Source: Chloroflexota bacterium
GTDB taxonomy: Bacteria > Chloroflexota > UBA11872
Direction: 5' to 3'
DNA length: 64,000 bases
NCBI GenBank assembly: GCA_026708035.1
Contig: JAPOVQ010000003.1
Coordinates: 28,258 to 92,257 of the forward strand
The translations under genes and the position numbers were made by a program. Numbering within the stretch: position 1 is the first letter of the stretch; every line of letters starts with the position of its first letter. This document shows, in pieces, positions 46,004 through 55,339 of this stretch. Under the pieces are notes generated by a model, which ran no database searches, was not told where the DNA came from, and was given only the letters and a program-made list of their open reading frames with translations.

Positions 46004-49000
46004 ATGGCCACGCAAAGCTCAGATCCGCGCTTTGGCCCGTACGAGTTGGTGGACAACGTTGACTACGGTACCCACCAGCAGGCGTTGGCATGGCTGGCGG
46101 AGCACTACGCCGGCCCCATCAACGTAGCCACCGGCTATATTGGCCTGGAAGGACTGGACGCACTGGCCCGCCTGGCGGCGGATCGTGACCACCGCAGCCG
46201 CCTGCTGCTCGGCGCGGTGCCGGAGGCCCTGGTCGATCCGGCGGGAGAGTCCGTTGTCGACCGTTTCGAGCAGTCGGTCGCCGCGCTGCGTCGCGAGCGA
46301 GACTTCGCGGCGTTTCCCGCCGCCCGGCGGTCCGTCCTGGAGCGGGTGACCCGCTGCTTCGAGTCCGACCGCGTGGCAGTCCGCCGCTACATCCGGCGCT
46401 TCCTGCACGGCAAGGCCTACGTGATCGGCGAACTGACCGACGCCGGGTCATCCACGGGACCGGGAGCCGCGCTGGTGTCGTCGGCCAATCTGACGCAGGG
46501 CGGCCTTGTCGCCAATCTTGAGCTGGGCATGGTGCACTACCAGCCCAACGTCGTTGGCATGGCATTGGGCTGGTACGAGCGGCTGTGGCAGGACGCCCAG
46601 GACTTCCGGCGAGAACTGCTTGAGCTCTTGCGACCGCAGGCTCTTGAGAGCGACCCTCAAACTGTCTTTCTGCGGGCGCTTATAGAACTCTACGGGGACG
46701 ACTTCGATGACGCCCCGCCGTTGCCCGATTCACATGCGCTCACGGCATTCCAGCGCGATGGGTTGATACGCGCCACGCGAATTCTCGACCGCTACGGCGG
46801 CGTGCTCTATGCCGATGGCGTGGGCATGGGCAAGACCGAGATAGGCATTCAGTTCATCCGCGAGCATACCCGGGACCTGGGCCAGCACGTCTTGGTCATT
46901 TCGCCGGCCCAACTCCGTGACCGGCTCTGGGAGCAGCGCTTGGCCGAGGAAAACCTGCCTGGCACCGTGCTGTCCTACCAGCAATTGGCCCAGGACCGGC
47001 AGTTGGTCAGCGACGGCGGGCGACGGGTGCTGCCGGTCGACAAGGACGTGTACCGCTTCGTCATCATCGACGAAGCGCATGCCTATCGCAACGTGGACAA
47101 CACGTGGTACGCAGCCTTGGATCGGCTCATGGGAGGCACGCCCAAGAAGCTGCTCCTCCTGACTGCCACCCCTGTCAACAATTCCCTGTGGGACCTACAT
47201 AACCTCTTCCTGCTCTTTGGTCGCCACGACAGCTCCTTCAACATGGAGCCGTTGAGGATTCCGAGCCTGCGCAAATTCTTCGCCGAGGCCGGGGCATCCA
47301 AGTCGGAGAACCTGTCGGAGGCCAAGCTCTTCCCGTTGATCGACGCCCTGACGGTGCGGCGGGACCGGGCATTCATCAAGGAGCGCTACCGCAACGAGCG
47401 GTTCGCCGACGGGACGCCAGTGAGATTCCCGGAGCCGGAGCTGCACGAGCGCCGCTACGACCTGGACCGTGTGCACCCTGGACTCGTGCAGTCCATCTAC
47501 GACGGCATCGACGGGCTGACCATGGCTCGGTACCGCCTGTCGGCCTATAGGGCGGATACGGACGGGGAGTCAGCCTCGGAGGACGCGCTGGCGGGATTGA
47601 TGCAGTCGCAGCTGCTGAAGCGGTTCGAGTCGTCCTGGTACGCAGCCCTTCAGACCGTCAGGAGGATGCGGGATGCCAACGCGGTGCTGTTACGTGTGAT
47701 CGCCGTGCGGGGCGCGGTACCGCCGCCGGAAGTCATCAAGGATCTTGTTGGCGACTTGGCCGAGGACGACTCGTTCCTTGGCGCCGATCTAATCGACGAG
47801 GCGCTGGCCAGCTCGGAGGGCGGAATCTCCGCTGATAGATTCGATGACCGATTCCTAGCCGACGTGCAGCGAGACCTCGAAAGCTTGGCGGCCATCACAG
47901 CCCGGTTGGAGAGCCTGGCGGATAGACCTGATCCCAAGCTGGAGACGCTCAAAGAGGTCATGGCCTCAACACCCTCGCAGAAGGTCGCCGTCTTCACGGC
48001 ATTCCAGGACACGGCGGCCTACCTGAAGGAGCAGATCGAGAATCAGCCGGACGTTCTTGGAGATCGCAAGTGGACGGTGGTCATTGGCTCGAAGGCGAGC
48101 GCCGACGCCCGCACCAGGGAGCTCGAGCGATTCTGCCCGGAGTCGGTGAGCGGCGAGATAGGGTTTCGGCCAGACGGCGAGGAAGTTGACGTGATTCTCA
48201 GCACCGACATCCTCTCCGAGGGGCAGAACTTGCAGCAGGCCCAAGCCGTGCTCTCCTTCGACATGCCGTGGAACCCTCAGCGCGTGGTGCAGCGCAATGG
48301 ACGAATCATCCGACTGCGGAGCCCCCATGACACCGCGTATCTCTATACCCTTCTTCCCGAGCAGGGCGACCTCAACCGTCTGCTGAAGCTGGAGGCCAAG
48401 CTCCAGGCCAAGATCATGGCGGCCAATGCCTCGGTGGGTATGGAAACTCCTGTGCTGGCCGACGTGGAAGCTGAGTCTCAGGTATACGCGGACTTGACCA
48501 CCTTTGTGGAACGACTCGCTGATGGCGACGCTACCCTGCTGGACGAGCAGGAGCGCGGCGGGGAGACAGGCTCGGCGTTTGCGGGCGAGCTCTTTCGTTC
48601 TTATCTCCGCCGCGCTGCCGAGGAAGGCGAGGTGAGCAGGCTTCAGGAACTGCCATGGGGAATCGGTGCTGCTTTTGTGCAACAGTCGCCAACGGTAACG
48701 GAGCCTGCAGTCTTCTTCGCCTGCCGAACGCGCAGGGATGAGCGGTACTGGCGCGTGGTGTCCCAGTCGGGCCAGGTCCAGTACAGGGACGACCTGCCGA
48801 TGCTCCGGTTGATAGACCCGCACGAGCAGCCGGGATGTCCCATTCCGGACGGGCTTGACTTAGAACACCTGTTCGCCGTGGCTGCCGCCGACATTTGCAC
48901 GGCGCACAACGCGCTGCTCGATCCTGAAGCTAGGTTCGCCGCGCTGCCGGCCAGTCAGCGTTGGGCGCTGGAAGTGCTCCGTTCCCCGAATGCTCCCTCT

Positions 49001-49246
49001 GGCGACGAATACGACGAGGCAGACCAAGCCCTCTCGGTCGGCAGGAACAATCTGGTCCGCCGGGAGCTATCGGGGCTGCGCCGGGAATACGAAAGGAGCG
49101 GGATCAGCGTGGCGGATTGCGCCCGCCGAATCACCGAAGTTATTGAGAGGTTCGGCCTGCGCCCGGTCGAAGCCCCCAAAGCACCAGAGCCGATAGCGGA
49201 GGACGACTTGGGAGTCGTGTGCTACCAAGTGGTGCTGCCGAGATAG
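46004..49246 (+). CDS. PLD-nuclease/SNF2-type helicase fusion
   Basis: A 1080-residue protein. N-terminal phospholipase-D-like nuclease domain: 'HGKAYVIG' (His135, Lys137) and 'SSANLTQGG' (residues 160-168). Helicase part 1: Walker A 'GVGMGKTEIG' near 272 and DEAH box 'VIIDEAHAYRN' near 353. Helicase part 2: 'TDILSEGQNLQQAQAVLSFD' and 'PQRVVQRNGRIIRL' near 735-775, of the SNF2/RapA kind. Only one HKD-type motif is visible, so dimerisation would be needed for a PLD active site, as in BfiI-like enzymes. It likely translocates on DNA and cleaves unmodified DNA in partnership with the methylase. Confidence 0.85.
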   Translation: MATQSSDPRFGPYELVDNVDYGTHQQALAWLAEHYAGPINVATGYIGLEGLDALARLAADRDHRSRLLLGAVPEALVDPAGESVVDRFEQSVAALRRERDFAAFPAARRSVLERVTRCFESDRVAVRRYIRRFLHGKAYVIGELTDAGSSTGPGAALVSSANLTQGGLVANLELGMVHYQPNVVGMALGWYERLWQDAQDFRRELLELLRPQALESDPQTVFLRALIELYGDDFDDAPPLPDSHALTAFQRDGLIRATRILDRYGGVLYADGVGMGKTEIGIQFIREHTRDLGQHVLVISPAQLRDRLWEQRLAEENLPGTVLSYQQLAQDRQLVSDGGRRVLPVDKDVYRFVIIDEAHAYRNVDNTWYAALDRLMGGTPKKLLLLTATPVNNSLWDLHNLFLLFGRHDSSFNMEPLRIPSLRKFFAEAGASKSENLSEAKLFPLIDALTVRRDRAFIKERYRNERFADGTPVRFPEPELHERRYDLDRVHPGLVQSIYDGIDGLTMARYRLSAYRADTDGESASEDALAGLMQSQLLKRFESSWYAALQTVRRMRDANAVLLRVIAVRGAVPPPEVIKDLVGDLAEDDSFLGADLIDEALASSEGGISADRFDDRFLADVQRDLESLAAITARLESLADRPDPKLETLKEVMASTPSQKVAVFTAFQDTAAYLKEQIENQPDVLGDRKWTVVIGSKASADARTRELERFCPESVSGEIGFRPDGEEVDVILSTDILSEGQNLQQAQAVLSFDMPWNPQRVVQRNGRIIRLRSPHDTAYLYTLLPEQGDLNRLLKLEAKLQAKIMAANASVGMETPVLADVEAESQVYADLTTFVERLADGDATLLDEQERGGETGSAFAGELFRSYLRRAAEEGEVSRLQELPWGIGAAFVQQSPTVTEPAVFFACRTRRDERYWRVVSQSGQVQYRDDLPMLRLIDPHEQPGCPIPDGLDLEHLFAVAAADICTAHNALLDPEARFAALPASQRWALEVLRSPNAPSGDEYDEADQALSVGRNNLVRRELSGLRREYERSGISVADCARRITEVIERFGLRPVEAPKAPEPIAEDDLGVVCYQVVLPR

Positions 49247-49491
49247 AGACTTCGTCGGTGATTCGCGGCCCAAATTGGCGCAATTGGGGCAAAGATGACG
49301 CGATGGAGAAAGGATGAGTTAGAGGATGCACTCGTTGCGGCTGGTCCCCGATCTCCGGTCGACCCGACTCCGGCTCTTTGGGCTGAGAGGACTTGCTCTG
49401 CGCGCCGGTCGTGCAAGGCGCGCGAGGTAACCGCGGTAGCGTTCGGCCCGCTTGGTGGAATCGCCGATCTGCGGGCGTAGAATCGCCCTGG
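49247..49491. other. Region upstream of the first degenerate CRISPR unit
   Basis: A 245-bp stretch with no convincing gene. A 61-residue open frame (49295-49480, beginning 'MTRWRKDELEDALVAAGP') is the only candidate and lacks a family. The promoter for the cas operon or for the crRNA-like unit may lie here, but no strong -35/-10 pair is evident. Confidence 0.4.
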
Positions 49492-49600
49492 GCGGCACAT
49501 TCAGTGCGGGCCGAGTGAGGATTGAAACGAACAAGGCGTCGACGGCAACGAGTGCGACGAGGCGGCGCATCTGGCCTGTAGGACAGGCGGGGATTGAAAC
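49492..49600 (+). CRISPR. Degenerate repeat-spacer-repeat unit upstream of cas3
   Basis: Two 37-nt repeat-like units (49492-49528 and 49564-49600) flank a 35-nt spacer-like segment (49529-49563), the exact dimensions of the main array. The first unit ends GAGTGAGGATTGAAAC and the second GGGGATTGAAAC. Upstream parts differ from the consensus, but unit 2 keeps a hairpin, GCCTGT-AGG-ACAGGC. About 24 of 37 positions of unit 1 match the array repeat. Transcribed in the same direction as cas3. It is either a relic or a crRNA-like regulatory RNA. Confidence 0.75.
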
Positions 49601-49706
49601 TCTGCCCTTGCTCTCCATTCTCTAGCAATGTTGCCGTCATCCCCAGTCCATCGGGACCGAGGGCAGCGCTTGTCGGGCTTGAGCGTCGCGGTCTGACCGG
49701 CGTCGA

Positions 49707-51926
49707 ATGGACGGAAGTGGAGAACGAGTTTCGCAGCGGTCGTCCCATCGATCAGAACCCGCCTCAGGGGTCTACGCGCACTCCGCGAACGACGCTGGCG
49801 AATGGCATGACCTAGCCGAGCATCTGAGAGCCGTAGCCGAACAGTGCGCCAGCTTCGCCGATGTGTTTGGCGCGCGCGAGCACGGCTACTGGCTTGGATT
49901 GTGGCACGACTTGGGCAAGTTCAGTCCTGAGTTTCAGCGTTACCTTAGGGGTCGTGGGCACAGCGTGGACCATAAGCGGGTCGGGGCGCGGTTGGCGCTA
50001 CAGCACCTACAGGGCGCGGCTCTCGCCATCCAGGGGCATCACGGTGGGTTGGGCGCCTTCCGTGGTTTCGCCAACTGGCTAAACGATCCGCACCGGGCGG
50101 ATCCTAAGCGTGATTCGGAGGCTCGACGACGGGCCAAACAAGCGCTCCCGGATCTCGAGCCGACGGCTGACGTCGGCCTGCCGAATGAGGCCGCCGCGTC
50201 CACGCTCGCCGCCGAATTCCTGTTACGGCTGCTGTTTTCTGCCTTGGTCGACGCCGACCACCTCGATACCGAAGCGCACTTCGAGCTGAAGCGAGCCGAC
50301 CGCCGCGGCGCCGAAGTTGAAATCACCGCGCTTTGGGAACGATTCGAGGCCAATCATGGCGAACTGGTCGCCGAGGCCGCTGAGACGTCGGTCAACGCGG
50401 TCCGGCGGGACATCTTCGCGGCTTGCCTGGACGCCGCTGTCGGACCACGTGGCTTCTACCGTCTCACAGCGCCGACTGGCGCGGGTAAGACGCTCTCGGT
50501 CATGGCCTTTGCCCTGCGCCACGCGCGGCGGCACGACCTGCGGCGTGTGATCGTGGCAACGCCGTTCATCAGCATCACCGAGCAGACGGCTGAGGCGTAC
50601 CGCGACGCCTTTGGGTCGCTCGAAAGCGCCGTGTTGGAACACCACAGCGCTGCCTATGCACGGGACCCTGACGAGTTCGATCCAAAGGCCGAGCGCGCAC
50701 GACTGGCGGCGGAGAACTGGGATGCGCCGATTATCGTCACCACCGCCGTCCAGTTGTTCGAGAGCCTGTTCGCGAACACGCCGGCGCGCTTACGCAAGCT
50801 TCACCGGCTGGCGGGCAGCGTGCTCATCCTCGACGAGGCCCAGGCGCTGCCCACCCACTTGCTGGAACCGATCCTGGACGCGCTGCGCTCGCTGACGACG
50901 GTTGGCCACGCCTCCGTGGTGCTGGCAACAGCCACCCAGCCAGCCTTCGAGAGTATCCCGGCGTTCCGCGACCTTCAGCCTCGCGAGATCGTGCCGGAAC
51001 CGCGGCGACACTTCGAGACTCTGCGCCGCGTGACCTACGACTGGCAGGTCGATGATCCGTGGACCTGGGAACGAGTAGCCCAGGACATGCGCTTGCAAGA
51101 GCAGGCGCTCGCCATCGTGAACACCCGGGCAGACGCCATGGACCTATTGGACGCACTGGACGACCCGGCTGCCCTGCATCTGTCCACGCGCCTCTGCGGC
51201 GCGCATCGGCTGGCTGTGATCCGCAGGGTGCGGCGACGACTGGCGCGTGGCCGGCCCTGTCGGCTGGTGGCGACGCAGGTCGTCGAAGCCGGCGTGAACC
51301 TGGATTTTCCGCTAGTTCTGCGAGCGCTGGCGCCGTTGGACTCAATCATTCAGGCGGCCGGCCGCTGCAACCGCGAGGGGCGGTTGGTTGAGCACGGGCG
51401 CGTGGTCGTGTTCCGGCCAAACAAGCGGCGGCTGCCTCGAGGGTCCTATGCGACTGCGACCGATCTGGCCTTGGCTCACGTGAATCGAGACGACTTTGAT
51501 CCAGACGATCCAGGCCGCACGGCTGACGCTTATTTCCGGCATCTATTCGACAGCGTGAAGCTCGACCGAGCCGAGATCCAGAAGCTGCGCGAAGGATTCG
51601 ATTTCCCCGCAGTGGCCAGTGAATTCCGCATGATCGACCGCGCCGGAGCGGTCGTAGCTATCACCGCCTACGGTAGGAACGTTGAGCAGACCAACGTGAT
51701 CGCCTGGCTGGACGAACTCAGGCGCGGCCACGGGAATCCACGTGAGTTGCGCCGTCGGCTTCAGCCATACCTCGTCTCGCTGTACCCGAATGAGGCGCAA
51801 CGGTTCCAGGCGCAGGGGTTTTTGCCCGCATCGTCGGACCACGCAATCCCCGAATGGGGCGGCCAGTACGACCCCGTGCGAGGGCTGGTCGCCACAGACG
51901 GGCAGCCGGAAGACTACATGGTGTGA
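49707..51926 (+). CDS. cas3: CRISPR-associated nuclease/helicase Cas3 (type I-C)
   Basis: A 739-residue protein with fused HD nuclease and SF2 helicase. HD motifs: 'AHSANDAGEWHDLAEHL' and 'GLWHDLGKFS' (His67-Asp68). Walker A is 'APTGAGKTLS' near 255, the DEAD-type box is 'LILDEAQALP' near 375, and the later helicase motif is 'ATQVVEAGVNLDFPLVLRAL'. It is recruited to Cascade-bound DNA and degrades the non-target strand, moving 3' to 5'. First gene of a complete I-C operon; its ATG lies 106 bp after the degenerate CRISPR unit. Confidence 0.95.
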   Translation: MDGSGERVSQRSSHRSEPASGVYAHSANDAGEWHDLAEHLRAVAEQCASFADVFGAREHGYWLGLWHDLGKFSPEFQRYLRGRGHSVDHKRVGARLALQHLQGAALAIQGHHGGLGAFRGFANWLNDPHRADPKRDSEARRRAKQALPDLEPTADVGLPNEAAASTLAAEFLLRLLFSALVDADHLDTEAHFELKRADRRGAEVEITALWERFEANHGELVAEAAETSVNAVRRDIFAACLDAAVGPRGFYRLTAPTGAGKTLSVMAFALRHARRHDLRRVIVATPFISITEQTAEAYRDAFGSLESAVLEHHSAAYARDPDEFDPKAERARLAAENWDAPIIVTTAVQLFESLFANTPARLRKLHRLAGSVLILDEAQALPTHLLEPILDALRSLTTVGHASVVLATATQPAFESIPAFRDLQPREIVPEPRRHFETLRRVTYDWQVDDPWTWERVAQDMRLQEQALAIVNTRADAMDLLDALDDPAALHLSTRLCGAHRLAVIRRVRRRLARGRPCRLVATQVVEAGVNLDFPLVLRALAPLDSIIQAAGRCNREGRLVEHGRVVVFRPNKRRLPRGSYATATDLALAHVNRDDFDPDDPGRTADAYFRHLFDSVKLDRAEIQKLREGFDFPAVASEFRMIDRAGAVVAITAYGRNVEQTNVIAWLDELRRGHGNPRELRRRLQPYLVSLYPNEAQRFQAQGFLPASSDHAIPEWGGQYDPVRGLVATDGQPEDYMV

Positions 51927-52032
51927 TGGCACAAGTAGACAAACCGAACAAAAACCGAATAGAGTTTGAACTCTGGGCGGCCCGCTGGCTTGTACGACGA
52001 CCATACGGCTGTCAGTGAGGAGAGGCAATGAG

Positions 52033-52689
52033 ATGAACTCGATGCATCCGCCCTTGTCCGTGCGCGTTTGGGGCGACTGGGCCTGCTTCACGCGTCCAGA
52101 AATGAAAGTCGAGCGGGTCAGTTACCCGGTGATGACGCCGTCGGCGGCGCGCGGCGTGCTGGAGGCGATTTTCTGGAGGCCCCAGTTCGCCTGGCGGGTC
52201 GAGCGCATCGAGGTGCTCAACGAGATCCGTTACCACTCGATCCTTCGCAACGAGGTCAGCCGCCGGGCCAGCGAGCGCACGGCTCGCCGCTGGGCGCGGC
52301 AGGGCGGCGGCTATTTCGCGACAGCCAACCGCACCCAGCGGCATACGCTGGCGCTGCGTGACGTGGCCTATGTGATTCACGCACAGGTTGACGTTGACCC
52401 CACGTGCGGCGACGACCCCGCGAAGTTCCGAGACCAGTTCCGGCGACGCGTCGTCAAGGGTCGCTGCTTTGCGCGGCCCTACCTGGGCTGCCGCGAGTTC
52501 GCCGCCGACTTTGCCGCGCCGGACGGCCGCGAGCGGCCGATCGAGCGCAGCGAGGACCTGGGACCGATGCTGCTGGACCTGGACTACGCGGCCGACGGCT
52601 CGGGGCGCGGAACGCCGCGCTTCTTCGCGGCGCGCCTGGAACGCGGCGTGCTGCACGTGCCGGCGCGTCCTCTGCGCGAGGCTGCCTAA
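52033..52689 (+). CDS. cas5c: Cas5c (Cas5d), crRNA-processing Cascade subunit
   Basis: A 218-residue RAMP protein. ATG 52033 is chosen because an AGGAG-like site (52017-52025) precedes it; GTG 52015 is less likely. The N-terminus 'PLSVRVWGDWACFTRPEMKV' and 'YPVMTPSAARGVLEAIFWRP' are diagnostic for Cas5 of type I-C. In this subtype Cas5 replaces Cas6 and cuts the repeat RNA at the base of its hairpin, leaving an 11-nt 5' tag. The catalytic triad cannot be confirmed by eye. A gap of 106 bp follows cas3. Confidence 0.9.
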   Translation: MNSMHPPLSVRVWGDWACFTRPEMKVERVSYPVMTPSAARGVLEAIFWRPQFAWRVERIEVLNEIRYHSILRNEVSRRASERTARRWARQGGGYFATANRTQRHTLALRDVAYVIHAQVDVDPTCGDDPAKFRDQFRRRVVKGRCFARPYLGCREFAADFAAPDGRERPIERSEDLGPMLLDLDYAADGSGRGTPRFFAARLERGVLHVPARPLREAA

Positions 52690-52690
52690 G

Positions 52691-54388
52691 GTGCTGCCGC
52701 AACTCTGCGAGTACGCCCGGCGGCTCGACCTGCCGCCCCCGTTGTACGGCGAGCGGCCGGTGCGCTACATCGTCGAACTGGACGCTGCGGGCCGGCTGCT
52801 CAACCCGCAGCCCACGGATACTTCCGACCCGGCTGACCGGCGCACCCGCAACGGCGTCCGCCGGCGGGTTCCCACGGTGCAGCGAGCCAATGTTATTCGG
52901 CCGCTGTTGCTGGCTGATAACGCCGAATACACATTCGGCATGGCGCGCGACCCGGCCAAGCAAGCCCGCGTGGACCGGGCGCACGCGGCCTATCTGGACT
53001 TGATTGAGCGCTGCGCCGAGCGCACCGGCGATCCCGCCATGCAGGCCGTCGCCGACTTTCTGCGCGAGGATCCTCGGGACCAGTTGGACCTGAGCGACGA
53101 CTTCGACCGCGGCGCCAATGTCACGTTCCGGGTCGGTGATGGGCTCGTGATCAAGTCCCCCGCCATACAGGCGTTCTGGGCGAGCGAGCATGATCCAGCT
53201 AAAGCCAAAGGCGCGGTGACTGGGCAGTGTCTGGTGTGCGAAGAGCAGCGCCCGGTGCTCCGGCGCTTGCAGGCCAAGCTCAAGCGCGTGCCGGGCGGGC
53301 AGACGTCGGGCACCGCGCTTATCTCCGCCAACGCGGAGGCCTTCGAGTCCTATGGCCTCGACGCCTCGTTGATCGCGCCGACCTGCGGCGAATGCGCCGA
53401 GTTGTTCACCACCGGCCTCAATCACCTGCTGGCCTCGGAGACGCAGCGCACGGCGCTGGGCGGGGCGGCGTTCGTGTACTGGACGCGCGAGGACATTGGC
53501 GAATTCAATCCCCTGGCCATGTTCACCCACCCGGACCCGGATCAGGTTCGAGCGCTATTGGAGTCCGTGTTTACGCGTGGCGAAGCCCCGCCGTTCGACG
53601 ACACGCCCTTCTACGCGCTGGCGCTGTCCGGCAGCGGCGGGCGGGCGGTGGTGCGCGACTGGATCGACGCCACAGTGGGCGACGTTCGAGCCAACCTGGC
53701 GCGCTGGTTCCGCCTGCAGCGCGTCGTGGGCCGCGGCGGTGAATCACCGGCTCCGGTTGGCCTGTACGCGCTGGCGGCGGCCACGGTGCGCGACGCCAAC
53801 AAGGACCTTTCGCCGCTTACGCCGTGTGCCCTGCTGCGCGTGGCACTGGTTGGTACGCCCCTACCGCCCAATCTGTTGAGCGAAGCCGTGCGCCGCAACA
53901 GCGCCGAGCAGGACGTCACTCGCCCGCGCGCCGCAGTCATCAGGGCTGTATTGCGGAGTCAGGGGCGCATTGCCAAGGAGGACGGCATGATTCAGTTGGA
54001 TGAGCAGAGCCTGGACCCCGCCTACCGCTGCGGGCGGCTGCTGGCCGTGCTGGAGTCGGCGCAATACGCCGCACTGGGCATTACCGCAGTTACCGACCGG
54101 TTCTACGGGGCCGCCTCGTCGGCTCCGGCCTCAGTTTTCGGCCGCTTGCTGCGAGGGGCACAGCCGCACCTGACCAAGCTGGAGCGGGATCGGCCCGGCG
54201 CCTATCACGCGCTACAGCAACGGTTGGAGCAGGTGATGGCCGGGCTGCAACACTTCCCCAAGACGCTGGACATGGAGGAGCAAGGGCTGTTTGCCCTGGG
54301 CTACTACCACCAGCGGGCGCATGACCGAGCGCAGGCGCTCGCCCGACGCGAAGGCATCGATCCCGACTCCGGAGAAGTGGAGAACTGA
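52691..54388 (+). CDS. cas8c: Cas8c (Csd1), large Cascade subunit
   Basis: A 565-residue protein from GTG 52691, one base after the cas5c stop; the frame continues upstream only as a shadow of cas5c. It has Csd1 features: 'LPQLCEYARRLDLPPPLYGE', a zinc-finger-like 'CLVCEEQRPVLRR' with 'CGECAELF', and 'TALISANAEAFESYGLDAS'. Cas8c recognises the PAM. An internal start producing Cas11c is known in I-C systems and would lie in the last third; ATG 53988 is a possible site. Confidence 0.92.
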   Translation: MLPQLCEYARRLDLPPPLYGERPVRYIVELDAAGRLLNPQPTDTSDPADRRTRNGVRRRVPTVQRANVIRPLLLADNAEYTFGMARDPAKQARVDRAHAAYLDLIERCAERTGDPAMQAVADFLREDPRDQLDLSDDFDRGANVTFRVGDGLVIKSPAIQAFWASEHDPAKAKGAVTGQCLVCEEQRPVLRRLQAKLKRVPGGQTSGTALISANAEAFESYGLDASLIAPTCGECAELFTTGLNHLLASETQRTALGGAAFVYWTREDIGEFNPLAMFTHPDPDQVRALLESVFTRGEAPPFDDTPFYALALSGSGGRAVVRDWIDATVGDVRANLARWFRLQRVVGRGGESPAPVGLYALAAATVRDANKDLSPLTPCALLRVALVGTPLPPNLLSEAVRRNSAEQDVTRPRAAVIRAVLRSQGRIAKEDGMIQLDEQSLDPAYRCGRLLAVLESAQYAALGITAVTDRFYGAASSAPASVFGRLLRGAQPHLTKLERDRPGAYHALQQRLEQVMAGLQHFPKTLDMEEQGLFALGYYHQRAHDRAQALARREGIDPDSGEVEN

Positions 54389-54389
54389 A

Positions 54390-55310
54390 ATGACCGATTC
54401 GATTACGACCGACGTCAACCGGCGTCACGACTTCGTGCTGCTGTTCGACGTGACCGACGGCAACCCCAACGGCGACCCGGACGCCGGCAACCTACCGCGC
54501 GTGGATCCGGAGACCATGCACGGGCTGGTGACGGACGTCTCGCTCAAGCGCAAGGTGCGCGACTGGGTGGACGCCGCCCGCGGCGAGGAAGCGCGCTTCA
54601 AGATCTACGTGCAGAAGGAAGGTGAGGCGCTGAACGCCAAGCATCGGCGGGCGTATGACACGCTGGATCTCAAGTCCACCGGCAGCAAGCAGTCCCGCGG
54701 CGACGTTGACAAAGCTCGGGACTGGATGTGCGATAACTTCTATGACATCCGGCTGTTCGGCGCGGTGATGAGCACCGGCGTCAACTGCGGCCAGGTGCGC
54801 GGTCCCGTGCAGTTCACTTTCGCCCGCTCGCTCGATCCCGTCGTCCCGCTGGACCTGTCCATCACCCGAGTGGCCGTCACCCGCGAGGAAGACGCAAATA
54901 TCGTCGCGGCTGAGGACGGTTCGGACGCGGCCGCCAGCGGCAAGCAAACCGAAATGGGGCGCAAGGCACTGGTCCCCTACGGGCTCTACCAGGCCCGCGG
55001 GTTCTTCACCCCGCACTTTGCCTCCCGGACCGGCGTGGACGCCGACGACTTGGCGTTGTTCTGGCAGGCGTTGCAGATGATGTGGGACTTGGACCGCTCC
55101 TCCTCGCGGGGACTGATGGCCTGCCGGGGGCTGTACGTCTTCAGCCACGCCAGCAAGCTGGGCGAAGCGCCGGCCCATACGTTGTTCGAGCGAGTTCGCA
55201 TTTCGCCGAGCGGCAATGGCCAGGCTCCGCGCGGGTTCGGCGACTTCAGCGTGCAGATTGATGACGGTGACATGCCGGCCGATGTCGAACTCACGCGGCT
55301 GGTGGGCTAA
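54390..55310 (+). CDS. cas7c: Cas7c (Csd2), Cascade backbone subunit
   Basis: A 306-residue RAMP protein from ATG 54390, 1 bp after cas8c. Diagnostic Csd2 motifs are 'DFVLLFDVTDGNPNGDPDAG', 'DVSLKRKVRDWV', 'VMSTGVNCGQVRGPVQFTFA' and 'GLYQARGFFTPHFA'. Several copies bind the spacer part of crRNA. Length is close to the family norm. Confidence 0.95.
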   Translation: MTDSITTDVNRRHDFVLLFDVTDGNPNGDPDAGNLPRVDPETMHGLVTDVSLKRKVRDWVDAARGEEARFKIYVQKEGEALNAKHRRAYDTLDLKSTGSKQSRGDVDKARDWMCDNFYDIRLFGAVMSTGVNCGQVRGPVQFTFARSLDPVVPLDLSITRVAVTREEDANIVAAEDGSDAAASGKQTEMGRKALVPYGLYQARGFFTPHFASRTGVDADDLALFWQALQMMWDLDRSSSRGLMACRGLYVFSHASKLGEAPAHTLFERVRISPSGNGQAPRGFGDFSVQIDDGDMPADVELTRLVG

Positions 55311-55339
55311 GCCGCGCGGCGGACCGGGCGGACGCTGAA

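Noticed and set aside
49295..49480. 61-residue frame upstream of the crRNA-like unit, considered as a CreT-like toxin
   Set aside because: CreT-type toxins are usually smaller and not of this composition; no ribosome binding site or conserved feature supports it.
49630..49672. Possible third repeat-like unit after the first degenerate CRISPR unit (GTTGCC..CCCAGTCCATCGGGAC)
   Set aside because: The spacing would be 29 nt, not 35, and the GATTGAAAC handle is absent; similarity is limited to a short hairpin.
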